Below are positions 7,587-15,027 of a stretch of DNA of 64,000 nt, piece by piece (the stretch's first letter is position 1; each line of letters starts with the position of its first letter). The notes beneath the pieces are model-generated. The model saw only the letters and a program-made list of their open reading frames with translations, was not told the DNA's origin and did not search any database. This stretch comes from Acidobacteriota bacterium. GTDB taxonomy: Bacteria; Acidobacteriota; Thermoanaerobaculia; Multivoradales; JBCCEF01. The DNA lies in contig JBCCEF010000002.1 of NCBI GenBank assembly GCA_039030395.1, positions 372,001 through 436,000 of the forward strand, in the 5' to 3' direction. The position numbers and the translations under genes are program-made.

Positions 7587-8156
7587 TCAGTTGATGTCCG
7601 TGACGACGAAGTGTGCCCGGCGGTTGCGCGCCCAACAACCCTCGCTGTTCTCGGTGCAGAAGGGACGCTCTTCACCGTAGCTGATGGTGGTCATGTTGCC
7701 ACCGTCGGCGCCCAGGCTGGTGATGTAGTCCACTGCGGTGGTGGCGCGCCGCTGGCCGAGGGCGAGGTTGTACTCGTTGGTGCCGCGCTCGTCGCAGTGG
7801 CCTTCCACCCGGAACTGGTACTGCGGATTCTCGCGCATGAAGGCGGCGTTGTTGGCCAGGCGCTCACGGGCCTCTTCGCTCAGATCCGACTTGTCGAAGT
7901 CGAAGTAGACGTCGCCGATCAGGCCGCGGCGCTTGAGTTCTTCGTTGAGCTCGGCGATGTCCGACGGAAGGGTGTTCTCTTCAACGTCGTCCGGCACCTC
8001 GACCTCAGGCTCTTCGATCTCGACCGCCGGCTCTTCGACCGGAGTGGTCTCCACTTCCATCGTGTCGTCGGGAGTCACCGGAGCCTGCCTGGGACATCCG
8101 TAGAACAGGGGAACAATCAACAACAGCACAGCACAGATCCACCACTTGCGGCTCAT
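7587..8156 (-). CDS. pal: Peptidoglycan-associated lipoprotein Pal
   Basis: A 189-residue lipoprotein. The signal peptide ends in a lipobox (IVPLFYGC), an acidic Glu/Pro-rich linker spans about residues 30-75, and an OmpA-like peptidoglycan-binding domain follows. That domain carries VYFDFDKSDLSEEA, the EGHCDERGTNEYNLALGQRR core, and the ISYGEERPF C-terminal strand. Pal anchors the outer membrane to peptidoglycan and binds TolB. The ATG at 8156 (MSRKWW) is preferred over one 30 bp upstream because it begins the signal peptide. Confidence 0.95.
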   Translation of the reverse strand: MSRKWWICAVLLLIVPLFYGCPRQAPVTPDDTMEVETTPVEEPAVEIEEPEVEVPDDVEENTLPSDIAELNEELKRRGLIGDVYFDFDKSDLSEEARERLANNAAFMRENPQYQFRVEGHCDERGTNEYNLALGQRRATTAVDYITSLGADGGNMTTISYGEERPFCTENSEGCWARNRRAHFVVTDIN

Positions 8157-8467
8157 CCTCAGTCTCTCCTCAATCGAATCGATCACTTGGTCGCTCTTCG
8201 GTCCGAAGGTCTTGGGTCGGTCCGAAGGGTTCGGTCCGGAAGCTTCGGTTCGGATCGCTGGTTCCGATGGTTCGGTTCCGAAATATGGGGTTCAGTATCC
8301 ACAGGTTTTCCTGTCGGCCCGCTCAGCAGGTCAGGAAAACGGCTTGACATCGCAGCCTGTGTCACCTACAGGACCTTTTGGACCATAACAGAAGAAGATC
8401 CATCGTTTCAAGGACTTTCGGCGTTTCCACGAGGTGACAAATACGCTGTGTCGAGGAGGGTCGAAGG
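8157..8467. other. pal-tolB intergenic region with GGTTCGG-rich repeats and a stem-loop
   Basis: This 311-bp gap interrupts the Tol operon. From about 8196 to 8285 it contains a chain of short, degenerate TCGGTCCGAAGG/GGTTCGG repeats. A 9-bp inverted repeat GTTTTCCTG/CAGGAAAAC (8305-8313 and 8332-8340) lies to the right. No gene is seen. The stem-loop may stabilise or partly terminate the tolB transcript, and pal may have its own promoter here. Confidence 0.5.
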
Positions 8468-9826
8468 TTACTTCCGAGAAGGGTAGCCGGACCAGGCCGG
8501 TGACTCGTTGTTCCCGTCGCGGGTGAGCTGGCGCATGTCGCCCCCGGACTCGGCGTTCATCACCCAGATTTGCTTGCTGCCGGAGCGGTTGGAGGTGAAG
8601 GCGATCCACTGGCCGTCCGGCGAGAAGGTCGGCTGTTCGTTATTGCCGCCGCCGCGGGTCAGTACCCGGCTCTCGCGGGTCACGACATCGGTCACCACGA
8701 TCTCGAAACGGCCCCGGATGCGGCTGGCGAAGGCCAGCTTGTCACCGGACGGGCTCCAGGCGGCGCCGTCGCTGTAATTGCCGTCGCGGCTGATGCGCCG
8801 GACGTTGGTTCCCTCGACGTCCATCAGGTAGACGTTCGGGTTGCCGGCTCGGCTGGAGGTGAAGGCGATCTCGGTGCCTTTGGGGGACCAGGCCGGATTG
8901 GTGTCGATGGCGCGGGAGTGGGTGAGCTGACGCAGGCTTCGCCCGGAGGTGTCGGCGACGAAGATCTCGGAGTTGGCCCCGAGGGCGCGGGAGAAGGCGA
9001 GCTTCCTGCCGTCAGGGGAGAACGAAGCGGAGATGTTTTGCAGGCCCTCGGTGATCGCCGGGGTCTTCTCGCCGGTGGCGATGTCCGCCCGATAGATGCC
9101 CGGATTGCCGCCGACGAAGGAGGTGTAGACCAGGGAGCCGTTGCCCGGAGCCCAGTCCGGCGACATGGAAGTGGACTTGTGACCGGTGAGCTGCCGCTGG
9201 TTGTAGCCGTCGTAATCGGTGAGGAAGATCTCCTTCCGGCCGGTGCGGTCGGAAGTGAAGGCGATGGTGGTCTGGGCAATGCCTCGGCGGCCGGCGAGGT
9301 AGGCGATCACCTCGTCGGCGAAGATGTGGGCGATGCGCCGCATGGCGTCCGCTGAACCGCGGTATCGCTTGCCGAGGATCGCCTGACCGGCGGTGAGGTC
9401 GTAAAGCCGGCCTTCGTAGACCAACTTGGCGTCCTCGGCGCGGACCTTGCCGAGGATCACCAGCTCGTTGCCGAGGGAACGGTACTGCTCGAAATCGCGG
9501 GCTCGGTCGCCGGTCAAGGCGAGGATCGAAAGCTGCTCCGGCCCCTGGATTTCGAACACCCGGCTCAATTCGAGATCCATCCGCAGGGTGGCGTCGAGGG
9601 ACTCGGCACCGGCGCGGTCGGTGGAGCGGAGGGTGCCGACCCCCTCGGGCTCCGGCAGGGCGAGTTGGTAGAGGCCGCGGCCCTGGGTGTTGAGTTCGAC
9701 CGTCACGTCGCTGGCATCGGCGGGTAGATCCGCCGGCTGCGTTTGTGCCCCGACGGAGGCCGGAAGAAGAAGCGCTGTCCAGATCAGGCCCCAAAGAGCA
9801 GGGCGAAGAGTGGGAGTGGATGACAT
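8468..9826 (-). CDS. tolB: Tol-Pal system beta-propeller protein TolB
   Basis: A 452-residue periplasmic protein with an N-terminal signal peptide (LIWTALLLPASVGAQ). The N-terminal domain runs to about residue 190. A six-bladed WD40-like propeller follows with repeated blade motifs such as SPDWAPGNGSLVYTS, SFSPDGRKLAFSR, NPAWSPKGTEIAFTS, AAWSPSGDKLAFAS and TFSPDGQWIAFTS. TolB links Pal at the outer membrane to TolA. It is fourth in the tolQ-tolR-tolA-tolB-pal-cpoB order, 11 bp after the TonB/TolA-like gene. Confidence 0.96.
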   Translation of the reverse strand: MSSTPTLRPALWGLIWTALLLPASVGAQTQPADLPADASDVTVELNTQGRGLYQLALPEPEGVGTLRSTDRAGAESLDATLRMDLELSRVFEIQGPEQLSILALTGDRARDFEQYRSLGNELVILGKVRAEDAKLVYEGRLYDLTAGQAILGKRYRGSADAMRRIAHIFADEVIAYLAGRRGIAQTTIAFTSDRTGRKEIFLTDYDGYNQRQLTGHKSTSMSPDWAPGNGSLVYTSFVGGNPGIYRADIATGEKTPAITEGLQNISASFSPDGRKLAFSRALGANSEIFVADTSGRSLRQLTHSRAIDTNPAWSPKGTEIAFTSSRAGNPNVYLMDVEGTNVRRISRDGNYSDGAAWSPSGDKLAFASRIRGRFEIVVTDVVTRESRVLTRGGGNNEQPTFSPDGQWIAFTSNRSGSKQIWVMNAESGGDMRQLTRDGNNESPAWSGYPSRK

Positions 9827-9837
9827 AGAGAAGGCTC

Positions 9838-10596
9838 CTAGCGGATGACGAGGTTCACTCCGAGAGAGTCATTGCGGTAGCCGGCCGGCAGCGGTGGAAA
9901 CGGGGCGGCGTTTTGGACCGCCCGCAGCCCCGCCAGGTCGAAGGCACTGGAGCCGGACGGCTTGGATACGTCCAGGTCTCGAATGCTGCCGTCGCGCTGA
10001 ATCCGAAAATAGACGACCGTTTCCACGCCCTGATCGGTGGACGGTCGCCGCCACTGGCCCTCGATCAGCCTCAGCATGCGATCGAGGTAGTAGGTGTAGG
10101 TGAAGTTGGGGTTGTCCACTCCAGCGACGGAGGCGCCGAGGTCGGCGGTGGTGCCGAGGGGATTGCCCTGGGCCGAACCGCGGCGCTGCTGCGGTGGAGT
10201 CGGCGGAGGGGGTTCGGACGTGGGCTTGGTTGCCGGTGGATTCTGCGCCGCCTTCGGCGGTGGGTCAGGAGTGGCCCGGGGTTCCGGCTTTGGTTCGGGC
10301 GGCGCCGGCGCCGGTTCCGGGGGCGTCGGTTCGGGTTCGGCGGGCTTGGGGCGTTCCGGAGCGGCCTGCGGAGGATTTCGCGGCGCGACCTCGCTGCCCA
10401 GGGCGCGGGCCGGAACCAGGCGAATGGGCACGAACTCGATCGGCTTGGCCTTCGCCTGCCCCCAGCGCGGTGCAATGAAGGCGATGAGGGCGACGGAAGC
10501 GTGGAGGGCGATCGCCGCAACCAAGGCGCTGCGCGGCAGGCGGGGGCCGGTACGCCGAGCGCGCCCTTCCAGAATGCCCTCGACGGATCGGGTCAA
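9838..10596 (-). CDS. TolA/TonB-like energy-transducing protein
   Basis: A 252-residue protein with one N-terminal membrane anchor (about residues 22-42), a long Pro/Glu/Lys-rich periplasm-spanning linker (about 70-145), and a C-terminal TonB-family domain. That domain includes the YLDRMLRLIEGQWRRP segment, VVYFRIQRDGSIRDLDV and NAAPFPPLP. Its position between tolR and tolB implies the TolA role, coupling the TolQR proton motor to TolB-Pal. The C-terminal domain looks like the generic TonB type rather than E. coli TolA, so I give no symbol. It overlaps tolR by 4 bp. Confidence 0.88.
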   Translation of the reverse strand: MTRSVEGILEGRARRTGPRLPRSALVAAIALHASVALIAFIAPRWGQAKAKPIEFVPIRLVPARALGSEVAPRNPPQAAPERPKPAEPEPTPPEPAPAPPEPKPEPRATPDPPPKAAQNPPATKPTSEPPPPTPPQQRRGSAQGNPLGTTADLGASVAGVDNPNFTYTYYLDRMLRLIEGQWRRPSTDQGVETVVYFRIQRDGSIRDLDVSKPSGSSAFDLAGLRAVQNAAPFPPLPAGYRNDSLGVNLVIR

Positions 10597-11021
10597 CGGC
10601 CGGACCCTCGCGGCGGTGTTTCGGTGACCATTCCGACCTCCGTGATGCCCCCTTGCTGGAGCACGTCCAGCACTTCGATCACCGACCCGAAGGGCACTTC
10701 CCGGTCGCCTTTCAAGAACACCAGCTTGTCCTCCCGGGACTCGAGAATCGGCAGCAGCCGCTCCACCAGTTGGGTGGGGTGGACGGGGGTGTCCCGCAGG
10801 TAGACGATGCCGTCACGGCTTACCGAAACCACCAGCGGATCCTGCTGCCGCATCGGCAGCGCTCGCTGGTCCGCCTTCGGTAGATCCACCGCGATGCCCT
10901 GGTGCAGCATGGGTGCGGCGATCATGAAGACAATCAACAAAACCAGCATCACGTCCACCAGCGGCGTGACGTTGATGTCTGCCAGCACCTGATCGTCGGA
11001 GTCGCCGATGTGGAAGGCCAT
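10593..11021 (-). CDS. tolR: Biopolymer transport protein TolR/ExbD
   Basis: A 142-residue protein with the ExbD/TolR layout: a short cytoplasmic N-terminus, one membrane helix (DVMLVLLIVFMIAAPM, about 22-38) preceded by ADINVTPLVD with the proton-channel aspartate, and a periplasmic domain. With TolQ it forms the proton motor that energises the TolA-like protein. It starts 12 bp after tolQ and overlaps the next gene (ATGA). Confidence 0.93.
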   Translation of the reverse strand: MAFHIGDSDDQVLADINVTPLVDVMLVLLIVFMIAAPMLHQGIAVDLPKADQRALPMRQQDPLVVSVSRDGIVYLRDTPVHPTQLVERLLPILESREDKLVFLKGDREVPFGSVIEVLDVLQQGGITEVGMVTETPPRGSGR

Positions 11022-11033
11022 GATGCGGGTTCC

Positions 11034-11762
11034 CTAGGTGAAGTTGCGCTCGGCCAGGTTGAGGAATTCGAGGGCGAAGTCCTCTAGCCGCAGGCGCAGG
11101 CGCCGCAGGCGATTGGCGAAGTAGTTGTAGGCGATTAGGGCCGGAATGGCGGCTCCCAGGCCGGCGGCGGTGTTGACTAGGGCTTCGGCGATGCCCGGTG
11201 CCACCACGGCCAGGGAAGTCGAGCCGGTGAAACCGATGTCCTGGAAGGCCACCATGATGCCCCATACGGTGCCGAAGAGTCCGATGAATGGCGTGGCGGC
11301 GGCGGTGGTGGCCAGGAGCGGTGTCCAGCGGCTGAAGGCCTGCAGCTCGACGTGGACGGCCCGTTGCAGACTGCGCTCGAGGGCGGCGATGGAGCGGATC
11401 CGCAGGGCTCCCGAAGACCCCTCATCGCCGGCCCGGGAGTGCTTGATCTGAGCGTCGATCTCCGCGTGACCGGTCTGGAAGAGGCCGACCATCGGTGACG
11501 CCGACAGGCTCGAAGCGGAATTCGCCACCTCGCTGAAGCGCCGGCTCTTGCGGAAGATCTGCAAGAACGAGGCGCTCTGGCGGTCGGCGCGCTGAAACTG
11601 CAGCGCCTTGGCGACGATGGTCGCCCAGGACAGCAGGGAGAAGATCACCAGCACGGCGAGCACCACCTTGGCCATCGGGCCGGACTGGAGAAAGACCTCC
11701 AGGATGCCCGGACCCTCCGAGTGGCCGATGGACGGTGGGCTGACGACGGATAGAAGTGGCAT
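11034..11762 (-). CDS. tolQ: Proton channel protein TolQ/ExbB
   Basis: A 242-residue MotA/TolQ/ExbB family protein. It has a first membrane helix (VVLAVLVIFSLLSWATIVAKAL, about 32-54), a long cytoplasmic part, and two C-terminal helices around LATTAAATPFIGLFGTVWG and the VNTAAGLGAAIPALIAYN signature. It is the first gene of the Tol operon. The ATG at 11762 (MPLLSVV) is chosen; an upstream TTG would add 25 unlikely residues. Confidence 0.94.
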   Translation of the reverse strand: MPLLSVVSPPSIGHSEGPGILEVFLQSGPMAKVVLAVLVIFSLLSWATIVAKALQFQRADRQSASFLQIFRKSRRFSEVANSASSLSASPMVGLFQTGHAEIDAQIKHSRAGDEGSSGALRIRSIAALERSLQRAVHVELQAFSRWTPLLATTAAATPFIGLFGTVWGIMVAFQDIGFTGSTSLAVVAPGIAEALVNTAAGLGAAIPALIAYNYFANRLRRLRLRLEDFALEFLNLAERNFT

Positions 11763-12014
11763 TGGAATCTGCAAGATCGCTGTCTCCGGAGGCAGAAAAA
11801 TCGAACGGACGGTAGCATGCCCCGGGTCACTCTCCAAGCCACCCAGCGCGACCTTCTCAGCTCGGGCTAGTGCCGCTCTGGCACTCGTGCGCGGGTATTC
11901 CTTCCGAATCCGCCGGCGATCCGCCCGCTTTCGCCCAATCCGGGCGGCGAAACTGCCTGCATTCGAGGCGGTGCAAGCATTGAGCCATCGCCTCTTCCGA
12001 GGCGCTGGGTGGGG
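11763..12014. other. Intergenic region upstream of the Tol operon
   Basis: This 252-bp gap between the LOG-family gene and tolQ (both on the minus strand) must hold the Tol promoter, but no confident -35/-10 pair was found. It contains short GC-rich inverted repeats (for example CCGCCCG..CGGGCGG around 11918-11948) that could terminate the LOG gene. No coding sequence is supported. Confidence 0.4.
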
Positions 12015-12833
12015 CTAGCGGACCGAAGTCGACTCGCCGGCCGGAGAGGGGGCTCTTCGCTCGCGCGGGTGGGCGAGTAGATCGCCGCGCCGCTCGATGA
12101 ATCGCCGCCGGGCGCCACGCACGATGGTCAGCGCTTCCTCGGTGCTGGCGACCCAATGAACCTGGTCCAGGTCTCCTGCGGAGGCCAAGCCCCGGGAGAT
12201 CACGTCCGCTTCCACCCAACGGCGCAGGCCCTCCCACATAGGTCCTACGAAAACCAGCTCGCGATCGTCTTCCAGTAAGCCGACCTGCAGGAGCTGCCAC
12301 ACCATCAGCGCTTCGAGGGTGGTGCCGAGCCCGCCATCGACTACCACGTAGGCGTGGCTCATGCGGATGAAGTGGTGCAGCCGGGAAAAGAAGGTGTGGT
12401 GTTCTGACACCTCGTCGAGGAAAGGGTTGGGCTGCTCCTCGAAGGGCAGCAGGATGGTCAGCCCGAAAGAGCGGGTGCGCCAGCCCTCGGCGCCTTCGCG
12501 GGCGCCTTCGTTGGCGGCGGTCATCAGCCCCGGCCCGCCGCCGGTCACGATGTCGCAGCCGGCCTCCGAGAGGCGCCGGGCGAGATGGCGCACCTGATGG
12601 TAGAGAGGGTCGTGACGCTGGATGCGGCTCGAACCGAAAATCGCGACGCGAAAGTACCGGCGTTCCACCGGCGCTCGATCGTCCAGCCAGGCGATTAGCC
12701 GGTAAAGGAAGAGGAGTGTGCGGTCGAAGACGCGCAGAACGCGGCGCCGCCACCGCCGGCGAAGACGCGCCCAGCGCGACTCCGGAAGGGGGCCGGGAGG
12801 GTCGGGGTAGAGGGCTCTATGAAGTGCATTCAT
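12015..12833 (-). CDS. LOG-family protein (possible nucleotide 5'-monophosphate phosphoribohydrolase)
   Basis: A 272-residue protein. After a basic N-terminal extension (about residues 1-58) comes a Rossmann-like LOG domain with VAIFGSSRIQRHDPLY, the GGGPGLMTAANEGA phosphate loop, and the VVDGGLGTTLEAL motif corresponding to the family's PGGxGTxxE. Characterised LOG proteins release free base from nucleoside monophosphates such as cytokinin ribotides; the bacterial substrate here is unknown. The FFSRLHHFIRMSHAYVV segment also fits. The gene lies between the Tol operon and the divergent etfBA genes. Confidence 0.85.
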   Translation of the reverse strand: MNALHRALYPDPPGPLPESRWARLRRRWRRRVLRVFDRTLLFLYRLIAWLDDRAPVERRYFRVAIFGSSRIQRHDPLYHQVRHLARRLSEAGCDIVTGGGPGLMTAANEGAREGAEGWRTRSFGLTILLPFEEQPNPFLDEVSEHHTFFSRLHHFIRMSHAYVVVDGGLGTTLEALMVWQLLQVGLLEDDRELVFVGPMWEGLRRWVEADVISRGLASAGDLDQVHWVASTEEALTIVRGARRRFIERRGDLLAHPRERRAPSPAGESTSVR

Positions 12834-13166
12834 GGTCTATCGGGAGAGAACGGTTGGGGGGTGTAGGGGATTCCGTGGGCCAGGATTCGAGGATCGATTT
12901 TGAGGGTAGATTGGGCGTACCAGGAGTCTTTTTTGAAGTAATTCAAGGCATGGTATAGATAGAATATTTCGAGGGTGGCGAGGGCTTGGGTTGGCCTGCT
13001 AGACTGCCTCTTCGCAGGCACGGACGAAGGCTTGCAAAAATACACCTACCCAGGCTGCTCGAAGCCCTCCGCTCCCAGGAGCGCCACGGGCTCTTCAGGA
13101 GGATACGGGCAGATTAGGGCTCACATTTCTCCGCATGATTTTCTCGCATAGGCAAGGAGGATAGGG
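12834..13166. other. Divergent intergenic region ahead of etfBA
   Basis: This 333-bp region separates the LOG gene (minus) from etfB (plus). It is locally AT-rich around 12930-12972, where TTGAAG followed 15 bp later by TATAGA forms a weak promoter candidate. A strong ribosome binding site (AAGGAGGAT) precedes the etfB ATG. No gene is seen. Confidence 0.4.
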
Positions 13167-13964
13167 ATGCGCGTTGCGGTTTGCATCAAACAAGTTCCGG
13201 ACACCGAAGCCCGGCTGCGGGTCAGCAAGGACGGCCGGTGGCTCGATGAAGAGGACCTTCCCTTCATCATCAACGAGAGCGACGAGTACGCCCTGGAAGA
13301 GGGGCTGCGCATCGCCGAGGCCTCCGGCGGTGAGGTGATCGTATTCAGCCTCGGGCCGGCGCGGGTGAAGGAAGCTCTGCGCAAGGGGCTGGCGTTGGGC
13401 GCCGCTCGCGCTGTCCACCTGGAAGACTCCGCCTTCGCTGGTGGCGACGCCATCGCCACCGGTCGGGCGCTGGCGGCAGCGGTTCAGAAGGAGGGCTGCG
13501 AGCTGGTGCTGACCGGCTCCCAGTCCGACGATGTTGGCTTTGGCTCGACGGGTTCGGTGCTCGCCGGCTTCCTCGGCTGGCCGCACTCCTGGCTGGTGAT
13601 GGGAGTGGACATCGAAGAAGGGGCGGCAAGCGCTGAGGTGACCCGCGAAATGGAAGGCGGCAAGAACGAGATCGCCCGCATCGCCCTGCCGGCGGTGTTC
13701 GAAATCCAGGCCGGCATCAACCATCCGCGCTATGCCTCCTTGAAGGGAATCATGCAGGCCAAGCGCAAGCCGATCGACACGGTGACACCGGCGGATCTCG
13801 GCCTCGACGCCTCGCAGGTGGGCGCCGCCGGCTCCCGCCTGGAGATCGTCTCGGTGGCCTTCCCGGAGAGCGGCGAGGCGGCCCAAATCATCGAAGGTGA
13901 CGCGGTCACCGCCAGCAGCACGCTGGTCGACAAGCTACAGAACGAAGCGAGGGTGTTGTCATGA
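13167..13964 (+). CDS. etfB: Electron transfer flavoprotein subunit beta
   Basis: A 265-residue EtfB. The N-terminal MRVAVCIKQVPDTEARLRV and the segment FIINESDEYALEEGLRIAE are family hallmarks. The AMP-binding region includes LVLTGSQSDDVGFGSTGSVLA, and the recognition-loop region is near FEIQAGINHPRYASLKGIMQAKRKPI. With EtfA it carries electrons from acyl-CoA and other dehydrogenases to the quinone pool. It overlaps etfA by 4 bp. Confidence 0.95.
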   Translation: MRVAVCIKQVPDTEARLRVSKDGRWLDEEDLPFIINESDEYALEEGLRIAEASGGEVIVFSLGPARVKEALRKGLALGAARAVHLEDSAFAGGDAIATGRALAAAVQKEGCELVLTGSQSDDVGFGSTGSVLAGFLGWPHSWLVMGVDIEEGAASAEVTREMEGGKNEIARIALPAVFEIQAGINHPRYASLKGIMQAKRKPIDTVTPADLGLDASQVGAAGSRLEIVSVAFPESGEAAQIIEGDAVTASSTLVDKLQNEARVLS

Positions 13965-14932
13965 GTCGCGTGTGGATCGTCCTGCAACAGGAAGAGGGCC
14001 GCCTAACCCGCCAGGCCAAGGAGGCGATGGTCGCCGGCCAGCGTCTGGCGGGGGAGATCGGCGGCACCGCCGAGGCGGTGCTGCTGGGCTCGAACATCGG
14101 CGCCCTGGCGGAAGAGATCGCCGGTTCGACGAAGCTGGCCGCCCTGCGGGTGGTCGATCACCCGGCGCTCGAGGTCTACACTCCCGGGGCCTACATCTCG
14201 CTGCTGGCGCCGGCCCTGCGCGAGGCGGCGCCGGCCTACGTGGTGTTCGCCCACGCCTACCAGAGCGTCGACTATTTCCCTCGGCTGGCTCAGGAGATCG
14301 AGGCAGGACTGCTGCCGGAAGTCACCGGCTGGCGTCGGGAGGGCGACGAATTCCTTTGGAACCGCCCGATCCTTGGGGGCAAGATGGGCTCCACCGTGCG
14401 CATGAAGGGCGAGGGTACGGTGCTGCTTTCGGTCCAGTCCGGCGCCTTCCCGGCAAGCGGTCTGGAGGCCGGGAGCGCGCCGGTCGAGGCCCTGTCCTCA
14501 GGCGAAGTCACGCCGGACCGGGAGATTCTGTCGATCGAAGATGCCGGCGGCAACCAGGTGGACCTCACCCGGGCGGACGTCATTGTCGCCGTCGGTCGCG
14601 GGGTCGGCGGCGAGGACAAGCTCGGCCCGGTCCGCGAGCTGGCGGAGGTGCTCGGAGCGGACATCGGCGCCAGCCGGCCGGTGATCGACAGCGGTTGGCT
14701 GGAGCGGGACCGCCAAATCGGTTCATCGGGCCAGACGGTGGCGCCGAAGCTCTACATCGCCGTCGGCGTTTCCGGCGCGATTCAGCACGCGGTGGGTATG
14801 AAGGGCTCGTCCTGCGTAGTGGCGATCAACAAGGATGCCGGTGCGCCGATCTTCGGCATGGCGAAGTACGGCATTGTGGGCGATCTCCACGAGGTGGTGC
14901 CGGCCCTGATTGCGGCCCTCAAGGAGCGCTGA
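13961..14932 (+). CDS. etfA: Electron transfer flavoprotein subunit alpha
   Basis: A 323-residue EtfA. The C-terminal FAD-binding domain is clear (about residues 190-320). It includes DVIVAVGRGVGG, GASRPVIDSGWLERDRQIG, the GVSGAIQHAVGMKGS motif and VAINKDAGAPIFGMAKYGIVGD. It forms a heterodimer with EtfB, whose gene it overlaps. Neither EtfQO nor an acyl-CoA dehydrogenase is nearby, so the electron donor is not indicated. Confidence 0.96.
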   Translation: MSRVWIVLQQEEGRLTRQAKEAMVAGQRLAGEIGGTAEAVLLGSNIGALAEEIAGSTKLAALRVVDHPALEVYTPGAYISLLAPALREAAPAYVVFAHAYQSVDYFPRLAQEIEAGLLPEVTGWRREGDEFLWNRPILGGKMGSTVRMKGEGTVLLSVQSGAFPASGLEAGSAPVEALSSGEVTPDREILSIEDAGGNQVDLTRADVIVAVGRGVGGEDKLGPVRELAEVLGADIGASRPVIDSGWLERDRQIGSSGQTVAPKLYIAVGVSGAIQHAVGMKGSSCVVAINKDAGAPIFGMAKYGIVGDLHEVVPALIAALKER

Positions 14933-14971
14933 GGGCGGCGGACGGAAGACGCTTTCGCCTTTGTAGGGAAC

Positions 14972-15015
14972 ACCCGCCGTTCTCGCCCTGTACGTGGTCG
15001 AGCGGCGGGTTTTTC
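14972..15015 (+). terminator. Probable terminator after etfBA
   Basis: An 8-bp inverted repeat ACCCGCCG (14972-14979) / CGGCGGGT (15003-15010) is followed by TTTTT on the plus strand. The 23-base loop is long, but position and T run fit an intrinsic terminator. Confidence 0.65.
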
Positions 15016-15027
15016 TTTGGCCGGTCG

